Shown: one piece after another, positions 40,472 to 49,253 of the stretch
Layout: each line of letters starts with the position of its first letter
Numbering within the stretch: the first letter of the stretch is position 1
Assembly: GCF_002887595.1 (NCBI RefSeq)
Contig: NZ_PEBU01000002.1
Location: forward strand, 496,001-560,000
Direction of reading: 5' to 3'
Length of the DNA stretch: 64,000 bases
DNA from: Bowmanella denitrificans
GTDB taxonomy: Bacteria; Pseudomonadota; Gammaproteobacteria; Enterobacterales; Alteromonadaceae
Notes under the pieces: model-generated
Told to the model about the DNA's origin: nothing
Database searches by the model: none
What the model saw: only the letters and a program-made list of their open reading frames with translations
Program-made: the position numbers and the translations under genes

Positions 40472-41479
40472 ATGTCTCAAGTCGTTGTCTGCGCGCTGTA
40501 TAAGTTTGTCAGCCTGGAAAACTACCAAGAAATTCGCCAACCCCTGTATCAGTTTATGGAAAGTCAGGGGATCAAAGGCACCTTATTACTCGCTCACGAG
40601 GGCATTAATGGTACGGTATCCGGTAGCCGGGAAGCCATTGATAACTTGCTGAGCTGGCTAAACGCCGATGAGCGTTTGAACCCTATCAGTTATAAAGAAT
40701 CCTTTGATAGCAGCCAACCGTTTCATCGAACCAAGGTTAAGTTAAAAAACGAAATCGTCACCATGGGCGTAGAAGGTATCGATCCTCGCCATACGGTGGG
40801 CACCTATGTAAAGCCGTCAGAGTGGAATGCACTGATTAGCGATCCTGATGTTATCACTATTGATACTCGCAACGACTATGAGATTGAGATTGGCACGTTC
40901 AAGCATGCGGTTAATCCCAACACTGAGACTTTTCGCGAGTTTCCACAGTATGTAAAAGAGCATCTGGACCCGTCTAAACATAAAAAAGTGGCGATGTTCT
41001 GTACCGGCGGTATTCGCTGCGAAAAATCCACGGCCTACCTTAAGGAACAAGGCTTCGAAGAAGTGTATCACCTGGAAGGCGGCATTCTTAAATACCTTGA
41101 AGAAGTCCCCAAAGAACAGAGCCTGTGGGAAGGTGACTGCTTTGTATTTGATAACCGTGTGGCGGTAAATCATGATCTTGAACGCTCCCACTATGATCAA
41201 TGTTATGCCTGCAGGCTACCGATTACTGAGCAGGATAAACAAAGTGACCTGTACGAGTCAGGTGTCAGCTGCCCTAAATGTTATGGTAAGCACAGTGAAG
41301 AGCAGCTCGAACGTTTTCGTGAGCGCGAGAAGCAGGTGAATCTGGCCAGGGCCCGCGAGGAGGAGCACGTTGGTTCTGAAGCGCGTCTGGCGATGGAGCA
41401 GCGCCGCAAACAAAAGGCCGATGAACGCCGGGCCAGGGCATTAGCTGCCAATGCTGCCAGGAAAGCCGAACAGGCATAA
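40472..41479 (+). CDS. trhO: tRNA uridine(34) hydroxylase TrhO (rhodanese family)
   Basis: This 335-residue enzyme adds oxygen to U34 of certain tRNAs, a step to 5-methoxyuridine-type modification. It has an N-terminal ferredoxin-like domain, then a rhodanese domain (about residues 125-220) with active Cys in [12 protein letters not shown], and a C-terminal CYACRLP ... CPKC zinc site. Length and layout match E. coli YceA. The tail is rich in Arg, Ala and Glu. It is a stand-alone gene ahead of the EF-hand gene. Confidence 0.95.
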   Translation: MSQVVVCALYKFVSLENYQEIRQPLYQFMESQGIKGTLLLAHEGINGTVSGSREAIDNLLSWLNADERLNPISYKESFDSSQPFHRTKVKLKNEIVTMGVEGIDPRHTVGTYVKPSEWNALISDPDVITIDTRNDYEIEIGTFKHAVNPNTETFREFPQYVKEHLDPSKHKKVAMFCTGGIRCEKSTAYLKEQGFEEVYHLEGGILKYLEEVPKEQSLWEGDCFVFDNRVAVNHDLERSHYDQCYACRLPITEQDKQSDLYESGVSCPKCYGKHSEEQLERFREREKQVNLARAREEEHVGSEARLAMEQRRKQKADERRARALAANAARKAEQA

Positions 41480-41548
41480 AGTCTGGTTGTGGCAAAAGCA
41501 ATTACAAGGGTAAACTAGGCCGATATGGTCCTAAACCGAGGAAGTGAA

Positions 41549-41794
41549 ATGTCAGGACAAGCCTTAACCGAAACCCAGATTGCCGAAGTCCGCAAGGAGT
41601 TCGATTTTTTTGACAACGATCATAACGGCATGATTGATTTGGGTGAATTTATCGAATTACTTACCGTGCTTTCCCCCAAAACTAAGGTCAAGGTTGTGGA
41701 AGAGGCATTCAGTTTGATTGACGAGAATGCAGACGGCCATATTGATTTTGATGAATTTCTTGCCTGGTGGCAGCAGGGGTGGTGGGAATACTAA
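41549..41794 (+). CDS. Small EF-hand calcium-binding protein
   Basis: This 81-residue protein contains two EF-hand loops: DNDHNGMIDLGE and DENADGHIDFDE, each with Asp at 1, Asn/Asp at 3, Asn/Asp at 5, Ile at 8 and Glu at 12, so both look able to bind Ca2+. The chosen ATG 41549 follows a GAGGAAG site; the open frame extends to 41525. No signal peptide is present, so it is cytoplasmic. The C-terminus ends WWQQGWWEY. A terminator follows. Confidence 0.85.
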   Translation: MSGQALTETQIAEVRKEFDFFDNDHNGMIDLGEFIELLTVLSPKTKVKVVEEAFSLIDENADGHIDFDEFLAWWQQGWWEY

Positions 41795-41816
41795 TCCCTT
41801 AACTGATTAACACTGA

Positions 41817-41842
41817 TAAAGGCGCTTGATGCGCCTTTTTTA
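41817..41842 (+). terminator. Intrinsic terminator after the EF-hand gene
   Basis: AAAGGCGC-TTGAT-GCGCCTTTTTT forms an 8-bp stem with a T-run, 23 bp after the stop. Confidence 0.92.
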
Positions 41843-42163
41843 TGCCTGACAGAATGAAGCTTAGCAAATAGATTCTTAACGCGTTTTTTGACAGAGGGCG
41901 CTAAAAGCCTGGTTGGAGTATCGATCTGCCTGCAGAAACACTCTCTGGTAAATCAGGGAATCGGCATAAGACCTTGGTGGATGACGTTAGCTTAGTTAAG
42001 ATACTGGCAACGCCCCCTATCTATTGAGTCATTTGGGAAAGATGTTAGGCATGGAAAAGGCAGTAAAGCGTCAATCATCTGTTCAACATTCAAACAAATT
42101 AGCTATTCCGTTAATACCCTGGCTGACGAGTTTGGCCCATTCGTTTATTGCTACGAGCACTAA
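41843..42163 (+). other. Gap upstream of the winged-helix/STAND gene
   Basis: No convincing gene, RNA or repeat is seen in these 321 bp. A 46-codon frame at 42042-42182 runs into the next gene in another frame; it has only a weak ribosome-binding site. The promoter of the large gene must lie here. Confidence 0.4.
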
Positions 42164-45100
42164 ATGGATGGTTTGGTGGTGAGTCAACTGGCTTTTTTCC
42201 TGGGACCTTGGTTAGTTGACCCTACGACAAACTGTATTAGTCAGCAAGAACGTTTGGTGCAGTTAGAGCCCAAAGCCATGGATGTTCTTCTTTGTCTCTG
42301 CAAGGCACAAGGCCAGGTGATAAGTGCCCAACAAATAGTGGTTAATTGTTGGGGTAGCAACGAAATTGGCGACAACTCGCTACATAAAGTGATTAACCAG
42401 TTGCGTCGAGCATTGGATGATAGTGCCAGTGCTCCCAGATTTATAGAGACAATTCGCAAACGGGGCTATCGTATACTGGCTGAGGTTCGTTCAGAGCAGC
42501 ATGTCGCTAATGCACCTAAGCCGGAAGCCTGGCAGGGGGGCTGCCCATATCCTGGACTGGGTGCATATTCTACAACTGAAAGCAGCATATTTTTTGGCCG
42601 CACCAGGCAGACTGCCGCAGTACTTGACAGTGTTTCACGTCAAGTCGCACTTAACAAATCTCTTTGTGTCATTTTAGGGGCCAGCGGTACAGGGAAGTCA
42701 TCTCTGATTAATGCCGGAGTGATACCAGTATTGCAGCGAGACCATGGGTATCAGGGGATTCGGGTAATGTCCTCTGCCACTCTGGATTTTGCCGAAACCT
42801 CTGCCTCAAGACTGTTTCTCGATATAGCTAGTGCGATGCTGGACTGGGAAATAGACGACAAACCAGTACTGTATGATAAAAGTGCACAGTGTCTGGCTGA
42901 AAGTTTAGTGTTGCATTCCTCTGAATTTCTTAAGGAATGTCAGCAGGTATTGACGGCTTCTGAGATCCAAACTGACAAAAAGCGTCTGCTTTTGTTTCTT
43001 GACCGTATTGAAGTATTGCTGTCACGGCCGGAATTCGAATCGTTACGGCAGCAATTTTTTGATGTGGTTAATTGGTTGGCATGCTCAGGACAACTTATTG
43101 TCATCTGTGCCTGCCGCAACGATTTCTATCCTTTACTGGCAAATCAACCTGTATTGATGTCGGTGAAAGCGTCAGGCGGCCATTTTGATTTGTTACCTCC
43201 CACCCGCTCTGAGCTGATGCAAATGATCAGAATGCCTGCCATGGTGGCTGGATTGAAATGGCAAACTGACGCAGGAAGTGCAATGTCTCTGGACGAAATG
43301 CTCTGTAATGATGCGGCGTCCCACCCTGATTCCCTGCCTATGCTTCAGTATAGTTTGCAGGAATTGTATCTTCATCGGGATAATAAAGACTGTATGTTGC
43401 TTTCGGTGTATCGGGAGTTGGGCGGTATCGAAGGCGCTATTGGCCGCAAAGCGGAGGAAGTTTATCAAAGTCTGCCCCAAGACCAACAACAGGCACTGGG
43501 ATTTGTGCTGTGGCAACTGATTAGTCTCGGACAAGATGCCAAGACCGTCACCAGCCGCGCGGCGTTGTGGGGGCAGTTAGCCAATGGGCATCAAAAGGCC
43601 CTAGTCCAGGCTATGGTAGAAAGCCGTCTGTTTGTTTCCCACTTACTGCATCAACAACCCAGTTTCAGCCTGGCTCATGAGGCGTTGTTGCGCGGTTGGA
43701 CAAGAGCAAAGGAATGGATTGCTGCGCATACCGACAGCCTGGTTGTGTTTTCGCGTTTGCAATTACAGGCAAGTCGTTGGCATAAAGAGCATCAAAACCC
43801 AGCTTTCCTTCTCCCTTCCGGCAAGCCCCTGGATGAAGCGTTAGCTTTGCAAGCCAATAGCTTGTTTAAACTGGATGAACCAAGTAAGGCCCTGATCAGG
43901 GCTTCGAAAAAACGTCAAACCCGTGGTCTGTGGATGGTACGGGCAACGTTGGCGATGTTTTGTCTGTTAACTCTGACATCCTTGTGGCTAAGCGTAAAAA
44001 GCCATAGAGCCGAAGAGTTGGCCATGCAAAGACGGCTAGAGGCCGAGAATCTGCTGGGTTTTATGGTGGGCGAATTTGCCGACAAACTGCGCAGTGTAAA
44101 ACGTATGGACCTGTTGGACGGTATCAGCAATAAGGCCCTGGAGTACTTTAGTCTGCAGGCGGACATACCATTATCTGATACTCCCTGGCTGCGCCTGCCT
44201 GTATCCCAGCACAGCACAGCCAGTTTGCAATATGCAAAAACCCTGATGGCAATGGGGGAAGTGGCCTATTACCGGGCTAAGGAAGAAGAAGCCAGACAGG
44301 CTTTTAGTTCGGCACAAAAACTCTTTGTGAGCTTATTGGAACAAGCTAAAGATGTTCATTTGCTAAAGCAAGCTGGAGCGAACGCATTTTGGCTCGGTCA
44401 ACTAGCCTATGATGCTGGCGAATGGCAACAAGCCGAGCAGCATTTTATGCAATATCTGCAATACAGCCAGGATATGCAGGCGCTGTCCCCCGGAGACCCG
44501 GATGCCTGGTTGGAACTGTCTTATGCACATAACTCACTTGGATCTTTATTGCTGGAGCGACACGACTACAAACAAGCTCAGACACATTTTGAACAGTCCT
44601 TAAAGCTGAAAGAGCGTGCTCTGAAGCTGTTACCTGATGATGCAACAATATTGATTGACCGGGCCGATACACTGTCCTGGTTGGCAACCACCCAAGAACA
44701 CCTCGGTAAAATTGAAAATGCTATCGAACTACTGGAGATGGCGCAGCAAACCCTCAACTTGGTATTAACCTCAAGGCCTGATGATGCCGCAGTCATGGAA
44801 GGTTTGCTATATGGTAATCTCAAGCAAGCTGAGTTGCAGTCCTTTAAGGGGGACTTATTAGCATCATACCAGTTTGGTGACAAGGCCCTGCATTATGTCG
44901 AGCTGATGATTGAGCAAGATTCTGAAAATATGCTTTGGCAACAAGAGAGGCAATATTTATTGGCTATGCAACTCAGAAATGCAGCTGAAGGGAATTTTCA
45001 GATACGAAATGCCAGTGCGCAGGTATTCGCTCGCTCTTTACAAGAGGCTGCAGCTTCTGACACAGAGCCAGTTGCAATGAGATTAACCACTTGGTTAGAG

Positions 45101-45454
45101 GCAATACAATTTATGCAGCTTTCGGGTTTTTGGTCAGAAAGTGGAAAACTGATTGAGAAAGCCAGCGTTTTGGTTGTCACGGAACAAAACATAGAGAAGG
45201 CGTCAACCCTTCAGGATGTCGCCAAGTTGGCACTGTTAAAAGCCAGTCAGCACAAGCATTTCGGGCAAATAAACATGCAGAAAGTGGCCTGTGATGACGC
45301 GTTAAAGCTGTTAACTCCACTGGTTAGTAGTAGCAATCAAACCAGTCTTTTATGGCCATATGTTCAAGCGCACGCTTGTTTAAATAGCCTTGACCAGATT
45401 GCAGATAAAGTCTCAGAGTTTAATGAAATGAGTAATAGAAAATATCTTTTTTAA
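42164..45454 (+). CDS. Winged-helix / STAND NTPase / membrane segment / TPR regulator
   Basis: This 1096-residue protein has four recognisable parts. Residues 8-108 are an OmpR/CadC-type winged helix (VQLEPKAMDVLLCLC, HKVINQLRRALDD, ETIRKRGYRIL). Residues 126-560 are a STAND-type NTPase of the nSTAND1 kind: CPYPGLGAY and IFFGR entry motif, Walker A GASGTGKSS (172-180), Walker B LLLFLD (275-280), and FSLAHEALLRGW later. A membrane segment is at about 588-610. Residues 660-930 contain TPR-like helices. The topology resembles CadC-type one-component regulators, placing the TPR part outside the cytoplasm, but with an NTPase inserted. Target and ligand are unknown. Start could also be GTG 42176/42179. 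Confidence 0.82.
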   Translation: MDGLVVSQLAFFLGPWLVDPTTNCISQQERLVQLEPKAMDVLLCLCKAQGQVISAQQIVVNCWGSNEIGDNSLHKVINQLRRALDDSASAPRFIETIRKRGYRILAEVRSEQHVANAPKPEAWQGGCPYPGLGAYSTTESSIFFGRTRQTAAVLDSVSRQVALNKSLCVILGASGTGKSSLINAGVIPVLQRDHGYQGIRVMSSATLDFAETSASRLFLDIASAMLDWEIDDKPVLYDKSAQCLAESLVLHSSEFLKECQQVLTASEIQTDKKRLLLFLDRIEVLLSRPEFESLRQQFFDVVNWLACSGQLIVICACRNDFYPLLANQPVLMSVKASGGHFDLLPPTRSELMQMIRMPAMVAGLKWQTDAGSAMSLDEMLCNDAASHPDSLPMLQYSLQELYLHRDNKDCMLLSVYRELGGIEGAIGRKAEEVYQSLPQDQQQALGFVLWQLISLGQDAKTVTSRAALWGQLANGHQKALVQAMVESRLFVSHLLHQQPSFSLAHEALLRGWTRAKEWIAAHTDSLVVFSRLQLQASRWHKEHQNPAFLLPSGKPLDEALALQANSLFKLDEPSKALIRASKKRQTRGLWMVRATLAMFCLLTLTSLWLSVKSHRAEELAMQRRLEAENLLGFMVGEFADKLRSVKRMDLLDGISNKALEYFSLQADIPLSDTPWLRLPVSQHSTASLQYAKTLMAMGEVAYYRAKEEEARQAFSSAQKLFVSLLEQAKDVHLLKQAGANAFWLGQLAYDAGEWQQAEQHFMQYLQYSQDMQALSPGDPDAWLELSYAHNSLGSLLLERHDYKQAQTHFEQSLKLKERALKLLPDDATILIDRADTLSWLATTQEHLGKIENAIELLEMAQQTLNLVLTSRPDDAAVMEGLLYGNLKQAELQSFKGDLLASYQFGDKALHYVELMIEQDSENMLWQQERQYLLAMQLRNAAEGNFQIRNASAQVFARSLQEAAASDTEPVAMRLTTWLEAIQFMQLSGFWSESGKLIEKASVLVVTEQNIEKASTLQDVAKLALLKASQHKHFGQINMQKVACDDALKLLTPLVSSSNQTSLLWPYVQAHACLNSLDQIADKVSEFNEMSNRKYLF

Positions 45455-45479
45455 CCAAAACATCAAGGAAATACCGAGT

Positions 45480-45845
45480 ATGCCTTCAGCACCGAAATTT
45501 GTGTTTACACTGGAAGTTACCGTTGAGGATAACAATGCTACATTTTCATTTTTTGATGAAGGTGGACAGCCCAGCGATGGCTCTGTTGTTGTGACCATTC
45601 CCAATACCCAAATAGATTATGAGTTAATTAACAGCAATGGTTTCGTCTTTACTGCGCCAGAAATTACCAATGACGAAGATGGCGATCTAACCTGGCAACT
45701 TACCGAAGACAAACGCAAGATAATGATCACCGACACTGATGCTGACGATGAAGATATATGCTTACGTCTGGTGGTAGCCAAACAAGACGATCCTACTACA
45801 ACCTTTATCAGCCCTGATCCACAGATTAAAAATCGCCACAGATAA
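45480..45845 (+). CDS. Small acidic protein of unknown function, downstream of the STAND regulator
   Basis: This 121-residue protein has no signal peptide or membrane segment and is rich in Asp and Glu. It has a beta-rich look (FVFTLEVTVEDNNATFSFFD, SVVVTIPNTQIDYEL) and ends near SPDPQIKN. I recall a DUF-like group called DP-EP with a similar ending, but this could not be checked. It begins 25 bp after the STAND gene, behind AAGGAAA, so the two are probably co-transcribed. The strong coupling makes a functional link to the regulator reasonable but unproven. Confidence 0.75.
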   Translation: MPSAPKFVFTLEVTVEDNNATFSFFDEGGQPSDGSVVVTIPNTQIDYELINSNGFVFTAPEITNDEDGDLTWQLTEDKRKIMITDTDADDEDICLRLVVAKQDDPTTTFISPDPQIKNRHR

Positions 45846-46005
45846 CACGTATGAGCCTCTGTTCTCTGCCTGAATGGAGGCTTCCTTTACCTGGTTGTAA
45901 TAAATATCTTATTTTACAAAGGGTTATATTGGTAAGGTTGTCGGAAGGATGGGATTTCTATTTTTCGTTAAGGTGTTCAAAACCTAAACTGATAAATGAA
46001 ATGTC

Positions 46006-47019
46006 ATGTCCGATATCAGAAATGTAAATCAGGGATTGTCAGTCAAGTCTGATCATCAGACCCCGCAGCAGACGAATTCTCGTTTCTCAACACAAACCGA
46101 TATTCAGTCACTTGAGCGGAATCTACTCAATCTGCATCAGTTTGTTAATGCCATTGCTGAGGCGGTATTTGTGATTAATAACCAAGGCGTAATTGAGATG
46201 CTCAATCCTCAGATGGCTTCCGTCTTGGCCCAGCCTAAGCAGAATCTTATTGGCCAGAAATGGCATCATTTGTTGCATGAAAACTATCGTTCCCAGTATC
46301 AACAACTTACGAATAGTTGGCAGGGAAGAAATACACTACCAATTACGCACGGTCCGGCAGAAGTTGTGTTAAATCGGGCGACAGGAGGTTGCATTGAGAT
46401 TGATTTATCACTCTCCGTACTGCCAACGGAAATCTGTGCTGGTGAGCGTTTAATTCTTGGGGTGGTGCATAATCTTTCGCATTATAAGGCACAATATCAA
46501 GCTCTTAGAAAGCAGGCTTACACTGATTGTCTGACCGGCTTGGCAAATCGCCACCATCTGCAGGAAAGCCTTGCGCTAATCTGGGGCGAAAGTGTCTCAA
46601 ACCAACAGCCACTAAGTCTTATCATCATAGATATTGATTATTTCAAAGCTTTTAACGACAAATATGGACATGTTAATGGTGACCGCTGTTTGAAAAGCAT
46701 CGCTCAGGTAATAAAAGCGCAACTTCCAGCGAGAGACTGTCTGGCAGCAAGGTACGGCGGTGAAGAGTTTGTTGTACTGATGCCACGCTGTCATTTGCAG
46801 GATGCTGAGTTGCTGGCAAAGAACATACAAAGTGCCGTGAGCCGACTTGAGTTTGCCCGGTTGGGGCTTCCCGCATCAACCCAGGTGACTGTAAGCCAGG
46901 GGGTAGCTTGTGAGTTTAATGGCCAATTCCGCACTGCGGAAGCATTGTTGTGTGCTGCAGATACCGCGCTTTACAGAGCAAAAAATGAGGGACGTAACCG
47001 TATTAGCTTATGTTTCTGA
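46006..47019 (+). CDS. PAS-GGDEF diguanylate cyclase
   Basis: This 337-residue protein probably makes cyclic di-GMP. A PAS domain (about residues 42-160; FVNAIAEAVFVINNQGVIEMLNP) precedes a GGDEF domain (about 170-337) with the active motif GGEEF in ARYGGEEFVVLMP. DCLTGLANRHHL and IDIDYFKAFNDKYGH carry the metal- and nucleotide-binding residues. No RxxD inhibitory site is evident in the five residues before GGEEF. No membrane segment is present, so it is soluble. It lies 160 bp after the small acidic protein. Confidence 0.93.
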   Translation: MSDIRNVNQGLSVKSDHQTPQQTNSRFSTQTDIQSLERNLLNLHQFVNAIAEAVFVINNQGVIEMLNPQMASVLAQPKQNLIGQKWHHLLHENYRSQYQQLTNSWQGRNTLPITHGPAEVVLNRATGGCIEIDLSLSVLPTEICAGERLILGVVHNLSHYKAQYQALRKQAYTDCLTGLANRHHLQESLALIWGESVSNQQPLSLIIIDIDYFKAFNDKYGHVNGDRCLKSIAQVIKAQLPARDCLAARYGGEEFVVLMPRCHLQDAELLAKNIQSAVSRLEFARLGLPASTQVTVSQGVACEFNGQFRTAEALLCAADTALYRAKNEGRNRISLCF

Positions 47020-47029
47020 TGTGTCTGAC

Positions 47030-48265
47030 TTAAGCCTCCACCGGCACGGCAAACAATACCACTAAAAGCATTAAAACCGCCAAACAAAGAAACGCCAATG
47101 CTTGATTGGCTTTTTTGGTTTCGTGGCTTGCCAAGCGGGCGGCAATCAGTGCCTGTAGCATATAATAAAATGCAAAAGCCTTTGACGCATAGGTAACTAG
47201 TTGGAATATGTTACTGCTCCATAGTAATGCAATCGACAAGGCCGTAATAACCGGGTAGAGACGTCGGGCGGGTAGATGGTGGCGGCTTTCTTTCTCCACC
47301 ACGCCGCCGGCACCAATAGTATCAGCAATAGCGGCACTGAACTGACTCATGGCTGCAGCAATCACTAATAGTACTGGCAGGATCAGGGTTATTTGACCTG
47401 ACAGCGCTATAATGGCGGTTTCGTTGGGTTCGCTGCCAACAAACTGGCTCATAAGCGGCATCGCCAATACCACAAAACTAATGTAAATGGCTGCCGCCAG
47501 TCGCTGGGCTAAAATCATGGACTGCATGCGAACCTTGGCAGGATACTCGGAACCAAGATACTTTGATGTTTCAAACCCTTGCACAATCAATAGCATACCA
47601 CCTAACTGCGCGAGGGACTGAGCCAGGTTTTGATTGGGCGCAGTAAGCCCTGCCAGGCTGTACCCCTGGCCAATATCATGCCAGATTAGTCCAGCCAGCA
47701 GGGCAACAATAATGGCCAGCTTGATACTCACTGAATAGGTTTCTAACTTCTCCAGGCCGTGCAAGCCTTTAAACAGACCGTATATGCCAATCCCGGCAAG
47801 CACCAAAGTGGCCAACACATCGGCATTAAATTCGCTGTAGATATCCAGGCCGGTGAGCACAAAGCCCGCCATCAGGCGAATATAAAAGGTGATGGAAATA
47901 ACATATGCAAATGCCAGGGCAACATCGGCAAAACGGTCCAGACCCATACGCAAAGGGTCGGGCGGTTGAGCCTGACTTTGTGTTTCCTCCCATTCCATCG
48001 TAAAGCGCATGGCATGGCCCAGCCACAGTGACAGCAAACAGATGACAAGGATGGCCAACCAGGCCCAATGGCCAGCAATATTGGCCAGCAAGGGTACGAC
48101 CACCAAAAAGCCACTACCAATAATAGAAGCCAGAGGTGTGACGGTGGCTTGCCAGAAAGTGGATTGTCTGACGTTAGGGCGAAACATCAGGTACAACAAT
48201 ATGGCTGTCAGTACAATCAACACAGCGTCCAGTAAACTGAAATCTCTGGGCTGGATGCTTGGCAT
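47030..48265 (-). CDS. Putative transporter, APC/LeuT-fold-like, 11-12 membrane segments
   Basis: This 411-residue integral membrane protein starts at ATG 48265 (MPSIQPRDF); upstream codons to 48334 are open but not conserved-looking. The glycine-rich SIIGSGFLVVVPLLAN in the first segments resembles the unwound helix of amino-acid/polyamine/organocation (APC) carriers. About eleven hydrophobic stretches follow. Substrate is not evident. It is convergent with the diguanylate cyclase (10 bp between stops). The PpiC gene lies upstream on the same strand with a 31-bp gap. Confidence 0.7.
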   Translation of the reverse strand: MPSIQPRDFSLLDAVLIVLTAILLYLMFRPNVRQSTFWQATVTPLASIIGSGFLVVVPLLANIAGHWAWLAILVICLLSLWLGHAMRFTMEWEETQSQAQPPDPLRMGLDRFADVALAFAYVISITFYIRLMAGFVLTGLDIYSEFNADVLATLVLAGIGIYGLFKGLHGLEKLETYSVSIKLAIIVALLAGLIWHDIGQGYSLAGLTAPNQNLAQSLAQLGGMLLIVQGFETSKYLGSEYPAKVRMQSMILAQRLAAAIYISFVVLAMPLMSQFVGSEPNETAIIALSGQITLILPVLLVIAAAMSQFSAAIADTIGAGGVVEKESRHHLPARRLYPVITALSIALLWSSNIFQLVTYASKAFAFYYMLQALIAARLASHETKKANQALAFLCLAVLMLLVVLFAVPVEA

Positions 48266-48296
48266 GCCGCACTCCCTGGAACTAGTGGGGGAAAGG

Positions 48297-48578
48297 TTAA
48301 CGCTTGTATAGTACTTTAATGAGATGGTAACCAAACTTGGTTTTTACCGGACCTTGTACCTCCAGCTCAGGACCATTAAAAACCGCTTTATCAAAAGTTG
48401 GGGCCATTTGACCCTGGTTAAATTCTCCCAGGTCGCCGCCACGCTTGGCCGAAGGGCAAAGTGAGTGTTTCTTGGCTAATTGTTGAAAGTTGGCACCTTG
48501 TGCCAGTTGCTTTTTTAAAGCCAGGCATTCCTGCTCAGTTTTGACCAGAATATGCAATGCGGCGGCTTTTCTTGGCAT
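48297..48578 (-). CDS. ppiC: Parvulin-type peptidyl-prolyl cis-trans isomerase (PpiC)
   Basis: This 93-residue single-domain isomerase is a cytoplasmic protein with no signal sequence. [41 protein letters not shown] and [18 protein letters not shown] are the standard parvulin segments including the two active-site His. Length matches E. coli PpiC (93). The GRGD-like GGDLGEF loop is complete. Confidence 0.96.
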   Translation of the reverse strand: MPRKAAALHILVKTEQECLALKKQLAQGANFQQLAKKHSLCPSAKRGGDLGEFNQGQMAPTFDKAVFNGPELEVQGPVKTKFGYHLIKVLYKR

Positions 48579-48643
48579 GCTGTTTCTCTTTTATTTAAGC
48601 TGTGGCGGCGATTATCTATTAAGGTGGATAGCAGATTCAAATG

Positions 48644-49168
48644 TCAGGCTAGATTCTTACAACTCTGCAGCAGCTCCGCCAGCAGTGAATCGTCATTCAG
48701 CGCACGGCCAATGGCAACACCACCGACCATCAGTACGGCTTGCTGCAGTGCCTTCTCACGATCTAAGCCCGATGATTCCAGCATATTGATCATGCCCTGG
48801 AAAATGCGGGTATAGGTATTTTTAATTTGTTCGTCTTGTTTGCCAATATCTGTGACCAGAAACGCCAGCGGGCAGCGACGATTAAGTCCTTTTACATGTT
48901 CCTCAGATAAATACGCACTGGTTAACTCACAGGTACTAAAACCATTGGGCAAACTGCGAACGCTGTTTCTGGCTGAGGCAAGAATTGCCTCGCTGTAAAG
49001 CGCTGACTTGGAGGTGAAATGGGCGTAAAAGGCGCCTCTGGTCAGATTGGCATTGTGCATGATCTGGTCAATGCTGACCTTGTCAAAGCCCTCTGTGGTA
49101 AAGAGTTTTGCTGCGCTGCTCAAAATGCGCTCTCGTGTTTGCTGCTTATGCGTTGGTTGCCAGGCCAT
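48644..49168 (-). CDS. TetR/AcrR-family transcriptional regulator
   Basis: This 174-residue repressor-type protein has an N-terminal helix-turn-helix (about residues 10-57, RERILSSAAKLFTTEGFDKVSIDQI and LTRGAFYAHFTSKSALY). The ligand-binding half is short. It is transcribed divergently from the glutathione transferase gene, and a perfect 30-bp palindrome lies 13 bp upstream of its start codon, so it very likely represses itself and the transferase. The inducing ligand is unknown, but a reactive electrophile is a fair guess from the partner. Confidence 0.9.
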   Translation of the reverse strand: MAWQPTHKQQTRERILSSAAKLFTTEGFDKVSIDQIMHNANLTRGAFYAHFTSKSALYSEAILASARNSVRSLPNGFSTCELTSAYLSEEHVKGLNRRCPLAFLVTDIGKQDEQIKNTYTRIFQGMINMLESSGLDREKALQQAVLMVGGVAIGRALNDDSLLAELLQSCKNLA

Positions 49169-49180
49169 AGTGATTCCTTG

Positions 49181-49210
49181 CCATAAATATGTTCTTGAAC
49201 ATATTTATGG
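49181..49210. promoter_or_regulatory. Perfect 30-bp palindrome, likely TetR operator
   Basis: CCATAAATATGTTC and GAACATATTTATGG are perfect complementary 14-bp arms separated by TT, between the divergent tetR-type gene (starting at 49168) and the glutathione transferase (49254). The position overlaps the region where both promoters must lie. This is the expected form and place of an operator for the adjacent regulator; binding itself is inferred. Confidence 0.85.
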
Positions 49211-49253
49211 GTTTTCTAAGCTGATGCAAGGTAATCAACAACAAGGAATCTTC

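Noticed and set aside
42042-42182. 46-codon frame just upstream of and overlapping the STAND regulator start
   Set aside because: Weak ribosome-binding site and no recognisable features; a leader-peptide role is possible but not supported.
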